A stretch of DNA of 64,000 bases from Capitella teleta (GCA_000328365.1 KB303020.1:365506-429505); one strand, 5' to 3'; shown: positions 47,665 to 60,690, counted from the stretch's first letter. Numbers and translations are program-made. The notes: a model not told the origin generated them from the sequence alone.

Positions 47665-50600
47665 TCAAAAAGGTCTTTTCAGATTTGTGAACTTTGGATC
47701 GAAATCTGGCCAGAACTTGGGGTACAGGGTGGATGCTTTGGTCCCAAACTCATCCAAGATGTGACGATTCATTTCACCAAACCTGAGAGCAGAGAGTTCA
47801 ATGAGTGTGATAAACACAGATTACTGACCTGTTGCGAGTTAAGCGCAGGAGGAAACGCCAATAGGCTGGTCTAAGGTTGTGAGGCTCAAATACAGCCTGT
47901 GAAAAAAATGAAAGTTTTGATACGGAAATATGCGAAAAATGCACAATACTAACTGCATGAAAAACAAAGGCAGTAGACACAGAGTAGAGGAGAATGTCGC
48001 CCCAGGAGATGAACGGCAAGTGTCCTTTGTCAATGCCTTTGAAGTAGATAATCTGAAAGAAAAAAAAAAGAAAAAAAGAAGTTAATAAAACTTTCCCGAA
48101 AATAATGAACTAATAGGCAGGTGAGAAAAGACCTGAAGTTGGTTACGGCATAACTCAACAAGAACCTATAAAGTGACATATCGCCATCCAAATCAAACAA
48201 ATATAAGAGTTATTTGCAAGAAGAAACCCAAAGAGGATTAAGAGAAGAAGGAATGTTAAGCAGCATGCTTTACACAACCCACCTCCACCATTTTGCTGGC
48301 TGCATACATGGCGATACTGGAAGAGCGATAACACAGCATGCTCCAGGCTGCCACAAATCCTCCAATAGCGCCGTGGACGGGCGAGTCTTTGTCCCTCGCC
48401 CATCGAAGAGCACAATTCACTAACTGAAAAATGAATGCGTGTTAAGCAGGATGTGTTCTCATGTGAGGGATGTACCTTGAAAAGAGCAGCATACAAGCCG
48501 AGAAACAGGCCGAGCTGTCTATTGTCAGGATGCTTTAATGCTGATAATAGGAGTTTGGGGTTCTTGAATGCTGATCTGAGTGCGCCAAGTAATTTCATTC
48601 CCGCTTGGACGAGGTATCCAAAGCCAAACATACGAACAAATGACTGAGGAAAAGAAGGGAAACAATTCTGAATCAAAGTACACATGTGTATGTAGTGCCT
48701 TTAATGCTCCACCAAAACCATCAGAGTGCCAGAGCAGATACCCAGGACAGAGGCCACCCACAAGATGCAATTTAATTCCATTGAATCCCAATGGTTCTTC
48801 ATCCTGAATGCTACCATAAACAGTAGCTCACAACGCCAGAGCTTGCCATTCACAATTATAATGCCAGTGCCAATCTGGGCCTCACACTCTGCATCACCTG
48901 AACTTTGGCTGGCGGCATTAGGATTGCAGACTGAACAAAATGAACTTCCATCTCTCAATGGAGAGAAGAGAGGGTTTACGTTTTAAGGAGAGAGAAGAGA
49001 GGGTATACGTTTTAAGGAAGAAGCATACCTGGAAAATGGAAGCAAGGCAGCTGTCTTGATGAGAGCACAATCTGTGTTTTGGTCCCTGACGCAGCCAAGA
49101 GAAGGCGTATTGCACCTCACGCGGCAAATACGATGCAAGGCCCTTCTGCTTCTTCACGGCATGATCAGGTGCGTTCTGGGAAGGTTCTGCTGAAGTCGAT
49201 GAGATGCTGTCAACGTCATCTTTCGGCTGTTCCGATGACCCCACAATGAACCTAAAGGAAGAAATGAAGATGTCCGTTATGGATGAGATGAAACATAACT
49301 AAGCGACAATAATCATAACGGCCTAAATTGTCTCAGATGCGGTATGCATTCGATATCATAACGGCAGTGCTTTACAGTTCGTGGACAGCGTATCATAACG
49401 TATTCCAGAAAAACATTCGGCCCAATGATTACTTCCTTTTGTGCCAACAAATTGGCTTCAGTTCAACATAAGAATAAATTTGATAAGATATTGAGTAATC
49501 AAAGTACTTTCATTTGACCTTTCTTAACTCACTTTATTCCGTTTGAAATCCCTGGCTTCAATCCATTCTTTTTCCTGGAAAGAAAATAATCATAATCAAA
49601 ATGAAAGTATATCAAAATTATACAATGAAAGACCGAGTATTTTATTTAAAACTATTTAATGAAAGACGGGGAGGGGGGTGGGGGCAATGCGCATAGACGC
49701 GTGAAACCTGATTCGCAGAGAATTCGTGCCGCATGGCTCAAATTGTATTGATCATTAATAACGCTATGATCCAGTTCATTCACTACAGGCATGACAATCA
49801 TAACGCACTACAAACATTGTGATGTACATCAATGCAACCCGGGAAATTAATCTCATCTCGCGGAATATACTCCAAAAATCCCATACGAACTAAAGTTAAC
49901 ACGGTCAGCTAAATCGGAAGCTAGCCGCAGGCGATCTCCCTCCATAAACTTGACCTTGTTATCGATAGAGAACGAAAATAGCTGACTTTCTGACCCAAGA
50001 AAACCCGCATTAATTTGGTTTACCCTGCGGAGTCCTGAGGTTTAAAGAGAACAATACAAAACATCCGAGAGTTCGCTTCCATTGTCAATGTCATCACGTC
50101 GAACGAACGCTGAACAGAGCAGAAGAACGCCGCCCGAAGTGATTACAACGGAGTCGTTATGATTAGCAGTGCCGGTGCTTTACAGCCAAAAGCACTCGAA
50201 GCACGGCATTTTCAGTCAATTTGGTTGGAATTTAGGAGCGCATAAAAGCGGCGATGGCGGGAAAGTCGGTCAGTTGGGACAGTACCACCGTTCGTTCCCC
50301 CTTCTTTCTCTCTCTCTCCTCAATTCTTTACGAAAACGGAGAAGAGGGGAAAAATTTCGAGAACTAGTTTCATGGCAACGAGAGGCACTCAACGTCTGTT
50401 TACGCTCGAAGATTTTATCGGAAGTCTCGCTGATATTGACGTAAGCGAAGTTCGGAACGCAGGCAGATTTCATCAAAGATTATTATTCTGTTATAATTCA
50501 CCGAATACATTTGCGAGCAACATGAATAAGCCAAGCTTAAAATTTATTTCAATTTGTTTCGAGAAATTCGAATGACCAATTTTGTTAACAGACGAAAACG

Positions 50601-53600
50601 CAATTATCAACTGGAACATATGAAGAGAATATTCGTAAGCACTCGCTTCCGTCTCGTTAGCTCCTTGCATTAATATCAATGAATAGAACGGAATGTTTTC
50701 ATTCGAATAATGTCAACATTCGCTTTCCATACTCCGCTCATATCCAACTTGAATATTACTTTGAGGGTAACACATAGAAGGCGCTTGTCAGGAGGGATTT
50801 TCCGCCGAATGCATCGAAAGAAAAGCAACGAATAGGTGAACGCCATCGCAGGGGTTACACTGGTAATCTTTTGAAGTTTAGATAAATATCAGCTATGCAC
50901 ACACATGATTTCTGACGGGACATTCCTTCATACGAAGTGACAGGGTATGTGATGAAGACGTTTAATTGAATTCCGATTCAATTTTTGCACATAATTCTCA
51001 AGTGAACACGTGGCCTGATTCCCCACTCACAATGGTGAGAAATTTCAAAACGACTTTGAAGACGCAAATGCCACGAGACGTGAAGCATGATGGGTTTTTA
51101 GTACTTTTTACGGCTCTACCAAAAGGTCAGCCTTTTTGGGTGATACGGGCACCAGAACAGAACCCCGGTACCTTTTGGGCTCGATCGGGTCTCGATTCTC
51201 GAACCCGGGACCTCGACCACTCGACATCAACGGTCACCACTGGATTGAATCATGGCAGTCAGGAGGTCAACCGACTGAGCCACTCGTTGTCAATCAAAAC
51301 ACCACATGGCAAATCCCTGACTGCTGATTGGTTAAGACAATTCTGTTACATAGCAACAGTTGCTATGTAAACTGAAGAAAGAATCAGGGTTCCAATAAAC
51401 TCCCCTCTCCCACAACTGTTGCCCAGTGGCCATGAAACATGGAGAACACTGTCGAATTGTGTGCGTTCGCCGCTCTGGATGTGACAAGAAGAGGGAAGCA
51501 ATACAAACAACTCGCTCGTCACAATCGACGGGAAAGCGCGTGTCTGTTGTCGTCGACTTATCCGCGTGGCACGGACTGACACGAGCCATCGTGTTTTGTT
51601 TTGATAACGATCGCTCAGAGGGAACCCCAAACACGCTGCTGCTGCCGACGACGCAATACGTACACACTGTCAACGAAACCCAAACAGTGCAACGCAAATT
51701 TCTAGTGTTATTCAAAACAAAAGCGAAAAGGAAATTCCGATGTTTTGTCATCGTGACAGCAATATATCCAAAGTATTAAAGCAAAATAATCTAGACGTAC
51801 ATAATGAGTACATAACCACATCAGGGTTTAAAAATATATAGTTCAAAGGGTGGAATAAGAATCGAATCCGCATGAAATATTAAAGTAAAGGCAAGCAGGA
51901 GCTTTTTCCGTTTCCTCAAAGAAAAAGAAAAAGTAAGTCGCCTCGATTTTCAGCTTGTCGATTTCGCTTTCTTTTGTTCTGACGACCTCCAGATTACGAA
52001 ATTGACACGCGAGGCTGGCACAATGCAACACAGAGATCTATAAATAGCCATTGATCAGACCAGCTGAAATAAGAAAGACAAGTTGAAAAAGCAAGCAAGA
52101 TCTTTGGAGACGATTTTAATATTCACCAGTCCATCATTAAAACCAATTCTGAAAAGCGCTGGTAAATGTTGCATGGACAATGATTATCTTTAATTGCCAG
52201 CAGGCACTTCTTGCTAATCACCGCTAATTGTCTATCTTTCATGAATTATTTACATTGAGGGCCATCTCGATTAGAGATCTTTCTCCCACAGTGGTCTATA
52301 CTGAGGACAAATCAATGATTAAAATAATTAATCTTCATCATAAATCGATTATCATATTGATTACCACTCAAACAATATTAAATTATTATTCGCTGAAATC
52401 TCCGAGGTGCTCATTCTTAATTATGATAAGAAATATTTGATTTATGTCGATAAATCAGCGCAGAAACTCATGCCTCTCATTTGGATACTGTACAAGTACT
52501 TGAATGTGAAGCCTTCAAAGGCTCAGAAGAGATATAAATCACATGAAAGAGAATACTCATCATACAAGAACACATAAATATCCACTCATACTAGAAAGAT
52601 CAAAGATTCTATCGAGGCCGATTTACTATAAATATTGAAAGATAGATTTATTGACAAACTTGTGTTAAATGTGTAAATCGACATCGCACTAACCGCATTT
52701 CCAAAGTTTGAAATTTTAATTTTCCTTATTAATGGACGCATTGCCAGAAGAGCGAATGTTCACTATCAAAAAGTACAATGACATAAGAATAATGTAAATG
52801 ATGGAATTTGTGGGCACAAAATTATGCAGTTCTGCACTGAGGGGAAAAGTTGTAAGGGTACATTTGCACAGTCAGGAAAGGTGCAGTACAACTGAATAAT
52901 TTAGCGGAAATTTCAACATTTAGAGCATGACATTGCTGCTTGAAATATAGCACTCAACATAATGCCATGAACAACAAAATTCTGGTTAGTTTGGTTCAAA
53001 AGAGAAGATGTATTTTGGAGATTTAGCACTCAGGAATAAGACATTGAGAGAAATTGCCAATTTCTAAGAGGTCCTAATTGTCTTTAGGTATCTGTAACCA
53101 CAGTCTATTCAGATATTTTAATTTTTAAATTTTGTATTTATTTATAAAACTTGTGCAAAGCACAGGAGGCATTACCAGGCACAGGTGCCTATGCAGGGAT
53201 GCCCCCGAATAACAATAAAAACATTGGAATAAAACAATAAAACACATTACAGTGACAAATAAAAACTTGTAAAACATTAATTGTGATAAAATCCTCTGCA
53301 AAGACAGATGGTGGTAAGTGAACAGGTGTTAAAAACCGAGAAGTGATTGAGTTCATTTCGGTAGTATGAAGAGAGGATTTCTTTGAAAATGGCTGTGGAT
53401 TTACAAGAGTGAATATGAACAGGTAATTTATTCCAGAGGCAACACAATCTGTTAAAAAAGGAGGATATAAATGTCTCTGTACGGGGTGGTGGGTTATAAT
53501 TTTGGCAGTGAGTCCTGCGTGGCTGCGGTTAGAAGACATATCAAATTTGATTATATTGTTTAATAGATCTGCAAAATTCACAAATGGTGAAATCTTAGAA

Positions 53601-55971
53601 ATATAATTTATAAAGGTGTAACTACCGTAGAATGCTTATTGGGATCACGTGAAGTAAGAATTAAAGCCACATTTCAGGGGAACATGGGTGAAACACAGTC
53701 AGACCTCGTAGATCCGGATTAAGAAGGTCTGACTGCATTTTAAATTCAAAGGAATAAAGTTAAACGAGTTCTAAACCCTTGATCTGTTCAATATTGACAC
53801 AACCTGCTATGGTAAAAGATGGGAACCAGGGAGTTGTATGAGAATATGACGGGTGTTCAATGAGTCCTTAGCTCAAGCATGGAAGCAGTTCACATTGCAA
53901 TCTTAATTCGGAGACTGAAATTTGGTACCTGTAGGTATTACTAGCACAAATCAATGCCTCATTTCGTTTAAGTGCCCAGCCTGCTATTAAGCGGCCTGCT
54001 ATCAATAGCACTGTCTGACCTAATTTCAAAGACCAAAGATATTGGTTCATAACCTCTTTATACAGCCAGACCTCATTGAATCCACATAAAGATTAATGTA
54101 ATCTTGCTGGTTCCCTTATAAGCTGGTTTTATTATGTAATAGAAGGGTTCCAATCATCCAGCTTTCAAACTGAAAGAGCGGCTGGATTAATGAGTTAGGG
54201 CAATTTCTCTCAACATCTGATTGATAATTCAGATTTTATGGTTTCAGATTGGAACAGTTTGTCAATTGAATGGGTTGTGTGGGGAATCGAGCAGAATCAG
54301 ATTATGTGTATAGCAGATACACTCACAGATTTAGTTCACAATCAAAATGGGGGCCATCCCTGGAATCCTAAAAGAGGCCTGACAGCCAAAAGTAGCAAAA
54401 AGTGAGTACAGGAAAGAGAGCAGCCAGAGTTGCTCGTGGTAGAAGTGTTATTAGATGTACATCTCCACTTCTGTCAGAATGGAGCACGCACAATCATGTT
54501 TGTAGGCCAAGAGAGCCCTGTCAACTCGAGAGTCACTGTGTTCGGAATGCAACTAATGAAGGGGAAATCCCAAAGTTCAAGTCTTCATAGTTCATAATAC
54601 AGTGCCACAGTACTCTGTGTGTACAACGAGTGTTGCCCCCCCCCTCCGTCAGGCATTGATCCATGAACTGACCCAGATATTCACATCCATCAGACAAACA
54701 TTCCAAAATTCAACCAAAAGGATCAAAGCACGAAATATGGATTCTCACCTGAAGAAATACATGTAGAGAGAAGTTGATACAGCGAATAGAAGAACCTGTT
54801 ATGAGAAAATGATGTAAAAATTACTAAAAATCAGTATTAACAGATGAATACGCACCTCGCCATAGGGGATAGTTGGTACAATTCCCCTTGAAGATGCCAT
54901 ATTGAAAGCGGTCTCCATGGCCTGACAGGGGAAGAAAATAGTGATGTCTGGTTCATCTGATTTATAATTAGTGAACTCACCAAATTACTAAGATAGATGG
55001 CTAACATGCCTCGCCTGAAAATAAAAAAATTAAAAAATCGGATTCTCGGCAAATATATTGTGCACAAATAGCACAATGCTCCAAGAATTTCATAATAACT
55101 TTTTGTACTATATATTAGCAATATGACTGCACAGTGAGCAAGCATAATAGTATGTGTGTATTTTAAAAATCGTGCTTCAAAAAAGTAAATGCACTGCAAA
55201 ACGACAAAATATCTGGTGGGAAAAATGTCTTTCCTCTCAGAACTCAAAATTTACTGGCAGAAATCAATTCTTTCCAAGATCGCAAATTTAAATACCGGTA
55301 TGACACCAAACTTTTGCTGTTTTACAATATGAATACTGAATGTTAATAGATAATCAATTTCAATGAAAGCAGTGCTCAATGATACAAGAAGTGAGAAAAG
55401 TTAGAAGAAAAGGGTGAGAACTGGTAAGCAATGAGCAATTGTCCATGCATGCTCAAAAATTAAGGAATAACTGAATAAGCATAAGAGGGCGCAGAAAGCA
55501 AGTTTACACAAAAAGCCTTTTGGTAAGTTCACGAGTCTTCGGCAAATCAGCAATTGTTAATCATGAATTTAAGAATAGCAAGTAGCAAGGATATTCTATC
55601 ATTAGTAATTTAGCATGTAGCATTCACTGGTAGAATGAACAAATCTCAACTTCACCATGAATCAGTAACAGATCTATGATTTCACTCTTCAAAGAATATT
55701 TTAATTTAGTCTACTCAGTGACAATACCTTTCAATAGAATGAAAACATTCTGTAATCATTTTATTTTTGTTTCAATTTACCGTTTAGCTCAGAATTCATT
55801 AAAAAATTTTCCATTAGTTCTCTGGGCTCAGTACCAGTAGTCTTTGACCTGGATCTGCTTAAAATGGCTTCACTAGAGTAATACCGAATATTTTCAGGAT
55901 ACTTGCAAAAATATTGTTCATTACTAGAAATATTAATGTGCAGCATGTAGTACTAGAGTAGTTAGTGATAT

Positions 55972-56004
<33 letters not shown>

Positions 56005-57729
56005 AAGAGAAGTTTGTTTGTCCATCTTAAATTAACACTATATACAAAATTCCCCATTTCACCATTCACCAAGAATTGACCATTGGCCCAGAATGCCACA
56101 GATGTTAGTCTAGGTATGATTCTCAAAGGATCACTTATTCACCTGACTGCAGCGATATTCCAATCCAGAACTTACATGACTCGTGAACTTACCAGGACGT
56201 AGGAGTTTTGATAACCTGCCTTCGACATTACCTGTGCTTGCGTTCAAGAATGATCGCAGAGTAACAGGCACACAAGGCTGGCACAAAGGCAGACGTAAGG
56301 AAATAGAATTTGGAAAGCCGCCTGTGACAAGAACCAAAGAGAACGATAAGGAACAGCAAGAACAAGAAGCAGTGATTAACACCAGCCGGTCCTGGATGTT
56401 GAAAAAGCGCTCATTAATTTTGTGCAAAGGAGACTGAGTTAGTAGGGGCTCAAGTCTAGCAAAAACGACAAAAGTAAAATGTGATCTAAAATCCTGAAAA
56501 GGGGGATATTTCTGCAGCGAGAATATTGCGGAAATATGCCCCTTTACAGTCATTAAAAAGAAACAACAATGAACAGAGCTCTGATTAATTCATGGCCAGG
56601 CAGTGTAATTTCTCTCCTTTTGATGAATATTATAGGAGAAATTTCGGGATGATTGAATTTAAAATTTACTTTAGAGAGAAAAATGCACTGCCCAGAGCCC
56701 ATATAGTGGAGCTTTTGATGCGGGGAGCTGACCTGTGTTTACGCTCAATGGAAATGGCTAAGCAGCCGGAAGGAATTGCACAAGCGAACACATTCAGGAA
56801 GAAATAATATCTGAAAATCTTTCTGAAAAAGGAAAACAGAGATTTTGCCATTTGATGTGAGGCCCCTCGGTTGACTGAAATACGATATCATTGACAAAGT
56901 GGAGTTTAGAGCTGGTCAGTTTAAACGGATCTGGATCCCATGAACATGGTATTCAATATAATGATTTGACAATGTGATGGAATATCTATATGCAGTTTCT
57001 CCCCTTAAGAATCCTGCATGAGTATAGGCTTAAATACCCTAAGAGAGACTGAAGAAATATCCCTCCCTCTCCCCTAGGAATAATATTATGCTCTGTTGTC
57101 AGTCACTACAGTCAAAGCTCGCTATTACAAACTCAGATATATAGAATTTCCGGTTATATGGAACTAATTTTGGGATCCCGGTCAGATCCCTACCTTCTAA
57201 TATTGCAGGTTCATCGGATAATACTAACACTGCATTGTTCGAACTTCCAGTTAATACAAACCAAATATCCAGTCCCCGCAGGGCTAACTGAGTGTCACAC
57301 GATGCTTCTCCGGTTGATCAAAGTTGAGATCTCACTATGAAGTTCATAAACTTAAAAGTCTTTAAAAGTTTTGAACACTGGACACGGTTTACAGCTGATT
57401 CTGTGTTTGTGCTGACATATAGCTAGAATCATATTATTGGAACAATTTTAAAATGAGACGTCTTAAAATTGACATATATATTATAAAAATATATCAGTAC
57501 AACAATGCGATTAGGGTATACCCATAAAGTATTTACTGAGATATTTCTCCTTACTATTATTTAATAATAAATCATACTCTATTACCTTAATTTTGATCGT
57601 GAGAGAAGATATGCTTATTCATTCATCATTTATTTCACACAAAATACAATACATGTATATATTGATATATGATATCATATTTGTATAGTAAAAAAAAATG
57701 ATAATAATAAATAAAAAATAAATAAAATA

Positions 57730-57760
<31 letters not shown>

Positions 57761-60690
57761 CAAAACAAAACAAAACAAAACAAAACCTAAATCTAACAAA
57801 AAGTTAAAAAGCGAACCTAATGAATACATATATCTTCAAGGATGTATTCTATTTCATCTCTTGTCAAGAGGGGGACTGAAAATTACTGTCTATGATGTCC
57901 TGAATGAGGCTAGCTTTAACTGCTGCTTCAGGATCAGAGGGCAAAGTAGAGCATGATTTATTTAAATTGAGAGATGTGATGTTTCTATTGTCTGACAGGA
58001 GGATGCTAGTGACAGAATTAATAGTGGCGTTTCTGCTATGACGCATTGTACAATGCATACGATGAAATCTATTTAACAGTTGAACTTTCAGAGGAGCAGT
58101 GCCTATTAATGGGGGTAATAAATTGCGATGAGTTCTTAACGGAAGGTTCAGAAGAAAGCGAATCCCTCTGTTATATTTCACACATATTATGTTATCAATG
58201 CACGACTGACTCAGATTCCATGCCTGTGAACCATAGAACGTCATACAATAGGCTTTAAACAACTTAATTATAACATCTAAACGAACACCTCTAAAATTGG
58301 CTTTCAATGAATTGACGTGAAAAAAATAATCACTGAGTGAGTACTTTCTGGTCCTTCGTCAAGATCAAAAGAAACAATATTGCCTAAATGCTTCACCTGC
58401 TTTACACATTTAACTTTCTTTCCACAAAGAGTGATATTGGACACACTGTGAGTATTGGATGAATGACTAAAAAAAATAAATTCGGATTTAGATGGGTTAA
58501 AAATTACATCCAAATTAAGTGCGAACACTTCGCAGATTTTGAGCATTTCTCTCAATCCTCTCAAAGATGGTGCCAGAAGAGTGAGATCGTCTGCATACGA
58601 CAATGCACCAACAAAACGCTGCCCGATGTGACACTCTATGATGAATCATTATGCAATTGCATGAATGATAAGGTATTTATGAGATAGGAGAAATTTTTAT
58701 GTTCTCCTCATATATAGAACTCCTATTATTACGCACTAATTTTGTTGGCCCCTGAATGTTCGTAATAACGAGCTTTGACTGTATTATGACATATTAGTGC
58801 AGCGTGGGCAGAATCCCAAGGTACCCGTCCAGCCCTATTTGTGCAACGCAATCCGTGACGAAATTTCAAGAAATATGGCCTTGTATTAAGAATGTGTTGC
58901 TTAATTCCAGTTCATTTCTGCAATATAGCAATGAGACTTTGACAATTTGACCATTATCAATCTGCTTATCCAAATATTGATTTTTATTTGTGTCATTATC
59001 TTTTGCTGTCTAGCACCTAGCGAGCCAGGCCAATGGATATGCTCACCACAAGAAGGCCTGGCTTGGGTACAACGGCTGCTAACCCCCCCCCTCCCAAACC
59101 GATACAAACTCTCAAGGTTTTTAGAACATGTTAAAAAATGCAATACAATGTACTTACAATCCACAGCGTGAAAACAGGACTGAGGTCAAACATTGTGACT
59201 TTTTGTTTTTGGTGGATTTGGATGCATCAAGGTCATAGCTATTAATTAAGCCATTAAGTACATAACTAATTATATCTTACGATATAAGTGGTGGCTTTCA
59301 ACAGAAACCAAGGTTAATCAATAGCACAATAGACAACAAATGATTTAAAAAAAATAATTTTCTATTTTCTAACCATTGGTTACTTCCAATGGCTGTAACT
59401 TTGCCGTCTTAAAGAAAATTTCAAATTTTGCATCATTGTGTTGGAATTTAAATCTGCTACAAAATGAAACAGGAAAGTCATAATGGAAAATCTGCAACTA
59501 GGACTCATTTCAGTGTTCGGCATCAGATATTGGAGATCACCATAGCATTCAACTTTGGAAGATGCATAAAGACTTCTAAGCAAGAAAGAGACTCACCTCC
59601 AAGCACAGAACGATGCAATGAACATCGAAGCATTCGTCCCAAGGAAGAGGGACGACTGCAGGATTTCTGGCAGGAGACGCCATAGATAATAGTCGAGACC
59701 TTTGCGCCGTAGAAGGGCAGTCACCTGAGAGGGAAGAAAAAGAAAAGAAAATAACCAATAATATCTGAATAGCAAATTTAATCATTGACTGCATTGTCAC
59801 TTAATTCATTTCATAACACTTCATTCAGTGTCAGTAGTGCATTTATATGTATCTCGTGTGTGCATTATTAGATACCACTCACAAAGCAATAAAAATTGTC
59901 AAGTGTAATGGATTTGTAGTGCATAACACATGGCCAGCTGTGTGACTGGGAATACGCGACCTAAATATCCAATAGGTAACATGTATACTGCAGATTGGAG
60001 GTGAAATTTCGACTAACGAGACCCGGCTGACTCACTGAGCCACAAGGTCACAGTTGGCTTGAGTGTCAGTGTAGCAGCCATCCATAATCCGTATGAGATA
60101 GAAAGAAAATTGTTGTTTACGGCACACCAACATTAGCCAGCGATATCAGTTATCAGGGTTATATCATACTCACATATATCATTATATGGTGCCAAATAAT
60201 CCATATCATGATTATGCATATTATGATTATCATGATATGATTATAATATGAGAATCAGTGACAATGACCCTGGTCAATGACTCACTCACTAAACTCTAAA
60301 GCAGTGACTGAGTGAGTTAGTCTGTGAGTCTGTCACTGAGAGACTCAGTAGTCAGGATAGTCAGGCCCAGTGGGTTAGTGTGAGTGTCACTGACACTCAT
60401 GAGTGTGACACTGGGTAGCTGGGTAGTGGGTAGCCTCTAAGTCTAACTAAAGTCTGGTACCTGCCAACCTTTAACCTTACGGTTACGGTACCTGGACACT
60501 GGGCGATAATACAATAGCATTCAATTATATGGATCATGCAAAAACTTACAATATAAACTGGAGCGTATATTTTGAAAGATTCGGTGTAGCCCGCGAGTCC
60601 AACATCATATATTGCTCTTGTACACGACGGCGTCCATGTGTGTCCAATTTCATAGCAACTACAATCGACAAGTTTGCTGAGGGCCGCCAT
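47665..60690 (-). CDS. TMEM135: Transmembrane protein 135
   Basis: Thirteen exons on the minus strand: 60690-60550, 59724-59597, 56822-56733, 55014-54981, 54921-54856, 54795-54749, 49574-49533, 49251-49029, 48643-48476, 48423-48283, 48052-47954, 47896-47829 and 47782-47665. All phases agree and the total is 454 residues (human 458). The N-terminus MAALSKLVDCSCYEIGHTW matches human MAALSKSIPHNCYEIGHTW. Other landmarks are LDYYLWRLLPEILQS, CLAISIERKHRRGMLAIYLSNL, FVRMFGFGYLVQ, IIYFKGIDKGHLPF, and LRPAYWRFLLRLTRNRFGEMNR near the end. The protein is multi-pass and linked to peroxisome and mitochondrial biology and lipid handling in vertebrates. Several exons are tiny (34, 42 and 47 nt). Introns range from 46 bp to 5.2 kb, the large ones full of repeats. 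Confidence 0.96.
48698..48895 (-). mobile_element. Diverged SINE copy in TMEM135 intron 8
   Basis: Shared blocks with the full SINE at 12971-13317 include GCTCCACC, CCAGAGCAG (for CCAGAACAG), GGTTCTTCATCCTG, CCATAAACAGTAG and CACAATTATAATGCC...GGGCCTC. The tail and tRNA head have decayed. It is clearly older than the 12.97-kb copy. Confidence 0.7.
49311..49400. repeat. Three copies of ATCATAACG in TMEM135 intron 7
   Basis: AATCATAACG at 49311-49320, ATCATAACG at 49355-49363 and again at 49392-49400, all in the same orientation. Further copies at 49796 and (inverted) 50155 follow in intron 6. GTGCTTTACAG follows the copies at both 49355 and 50155, so the region may be one decayed element. Confidence 0.6.
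51088..51292 (-). mobile_element. SINE copy, second subfamily, in TMEM135 intron 6
   Basis: On the minus strand an A box (GTGGCTCAGTCGGTTGAC) and B box (CCCGGGTTCGAG) are intact, and the end GGTTCTGTTCTGGTGCCCGT...GAGCCGTAAAAA matches the family tail. The body is about 130 bp shorter than in the 12.97-kb copy, and the CACT repeat is gone. It looks like a related but distinct subfamily. Confidence 0.8.
51346..51370. repeat. Perfect 25-bp palindrome with X-box-like halves
   Basis: TTACATAGCAAC and GTTGCTATGTAA are perfect arms around one central A. Each strand reads GTTGCTATGTAA, similar to an RFX site. It lies just outside the SINE, in an intron. Confidence 0.6.
53130..53630 (-). mobile_element. 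LINE 3' fragment in TMEM135 intron 6
   Basis: The minus strand reads FVNFADLLNNIIKFDMSSNRS, then after one frame change PRTETFISSFFNRLCCLWNKLP and FKEILSSYY. This is the usual end of a CR1/Jockey-type RT. A 3' UTR with AATAAATAC follows to about 53130. Truncated at the 5' end. Confidence 0.75.
53694..53732. repeat. Short hairpin with pogo-like ends
   Basis: CAGTCAGACCT and AGGTCTGACTG are perfect 11-bp inverted arms only 17 bp apart. The sequence resembles pogo/Tigger ends and may be a remnant with almost all of the inside lost. Confidence 0.5.
55975..56001. repeat. Poly(A) tract
   Basis: About 27 A residues in TMEM135 intron 3. No retroposon body is recognisable beside it. Confidence 0.85.
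57613..58630 (-). mobile_element. LINE fragment with RT YADD motif, nested insertion
   Basis: The minus strand gives HIGQRFVGALSYADDLTLLA (YADD codons at 58586-58597), then FNPSKSEFIFF, VKHLGNIVSFD, and after a frame break VIIKLFKAYCMTFYGSQAWNL, NRGIRFLLNLPLRTHRNLL. This is the C-terminal half of an RT of a common invertebrate LINE type. A CAAAA repeat (57735-57785) and AATAAATGATGAATGAATAA form the 3' end. The copy is truncated at the 5' end. Confidence 0.85.
57735..57785. repeat. CAAAA pentanucleotide microsatellite
   Basis: About ten CAAAA units near the 3' end of the minus-strand LINE (TTTTG on its sense strand), probably grown from the LINE 3' UTR. Confidence 0.9.
59925..60060 (-). mobile_element. 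Possible decayed SINE in TMEM135 intron 1
   Basis: ACTCACTGAGCCAC resembles the reversed A box of the SINE family, and CATGGCCAGCTGTGTGACTGGG...CGACCT resembles its B-box side. Identity is low and the ends are not clear. Confidence 0.35.

Larger units (their letters stand above)
49575..54748. other. TMEM135 intron 6 (5.2 kb)
   Basis: The largest intron. It contains G-rich DNA at 49667-49685, ATCATAACG-type motifs, a SINE (51088-51292), a 25-bp palindrome (51346-51370), a LINE fragment (53130-53630) and a small hairpin (53694-53732). No additional exon of TMEM135 or another gene is recognised. Confidence 0.7.
57109..58781. mobile_element. pogo/Tigger-like element split by a LINE insertion
   Basis: The left end CAGTCAAAGCTCGCTATTAC and right end (other strand) CAGTCAAAGCTCGTTATTAC are inverted repeats flanked by TA on both sides (57107-57108 and 58782-58783). 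About 1 kb of the inside is a LINE (57613-58630), leaving some 600 bp of the original element with no transposase. It lies in TMEM135 intron 2. Confidence 0.8.

Noticed and set aside
48155-48685. 176-codon minus-strand frame as one exon
   Set aside because: It joins TMEM135 exons 9 and 10 region through intron sequence in mixed frames; true exons are bounded by clear splice sites.
59159-59200. Micro-exon candidate (SPVFTLWI) in TMEM135
   Set aside because: Exon 2 joins directly to 56822-56733 in phase and gives RKIF...IERKHR, which aligns with human TMEM135 without it.
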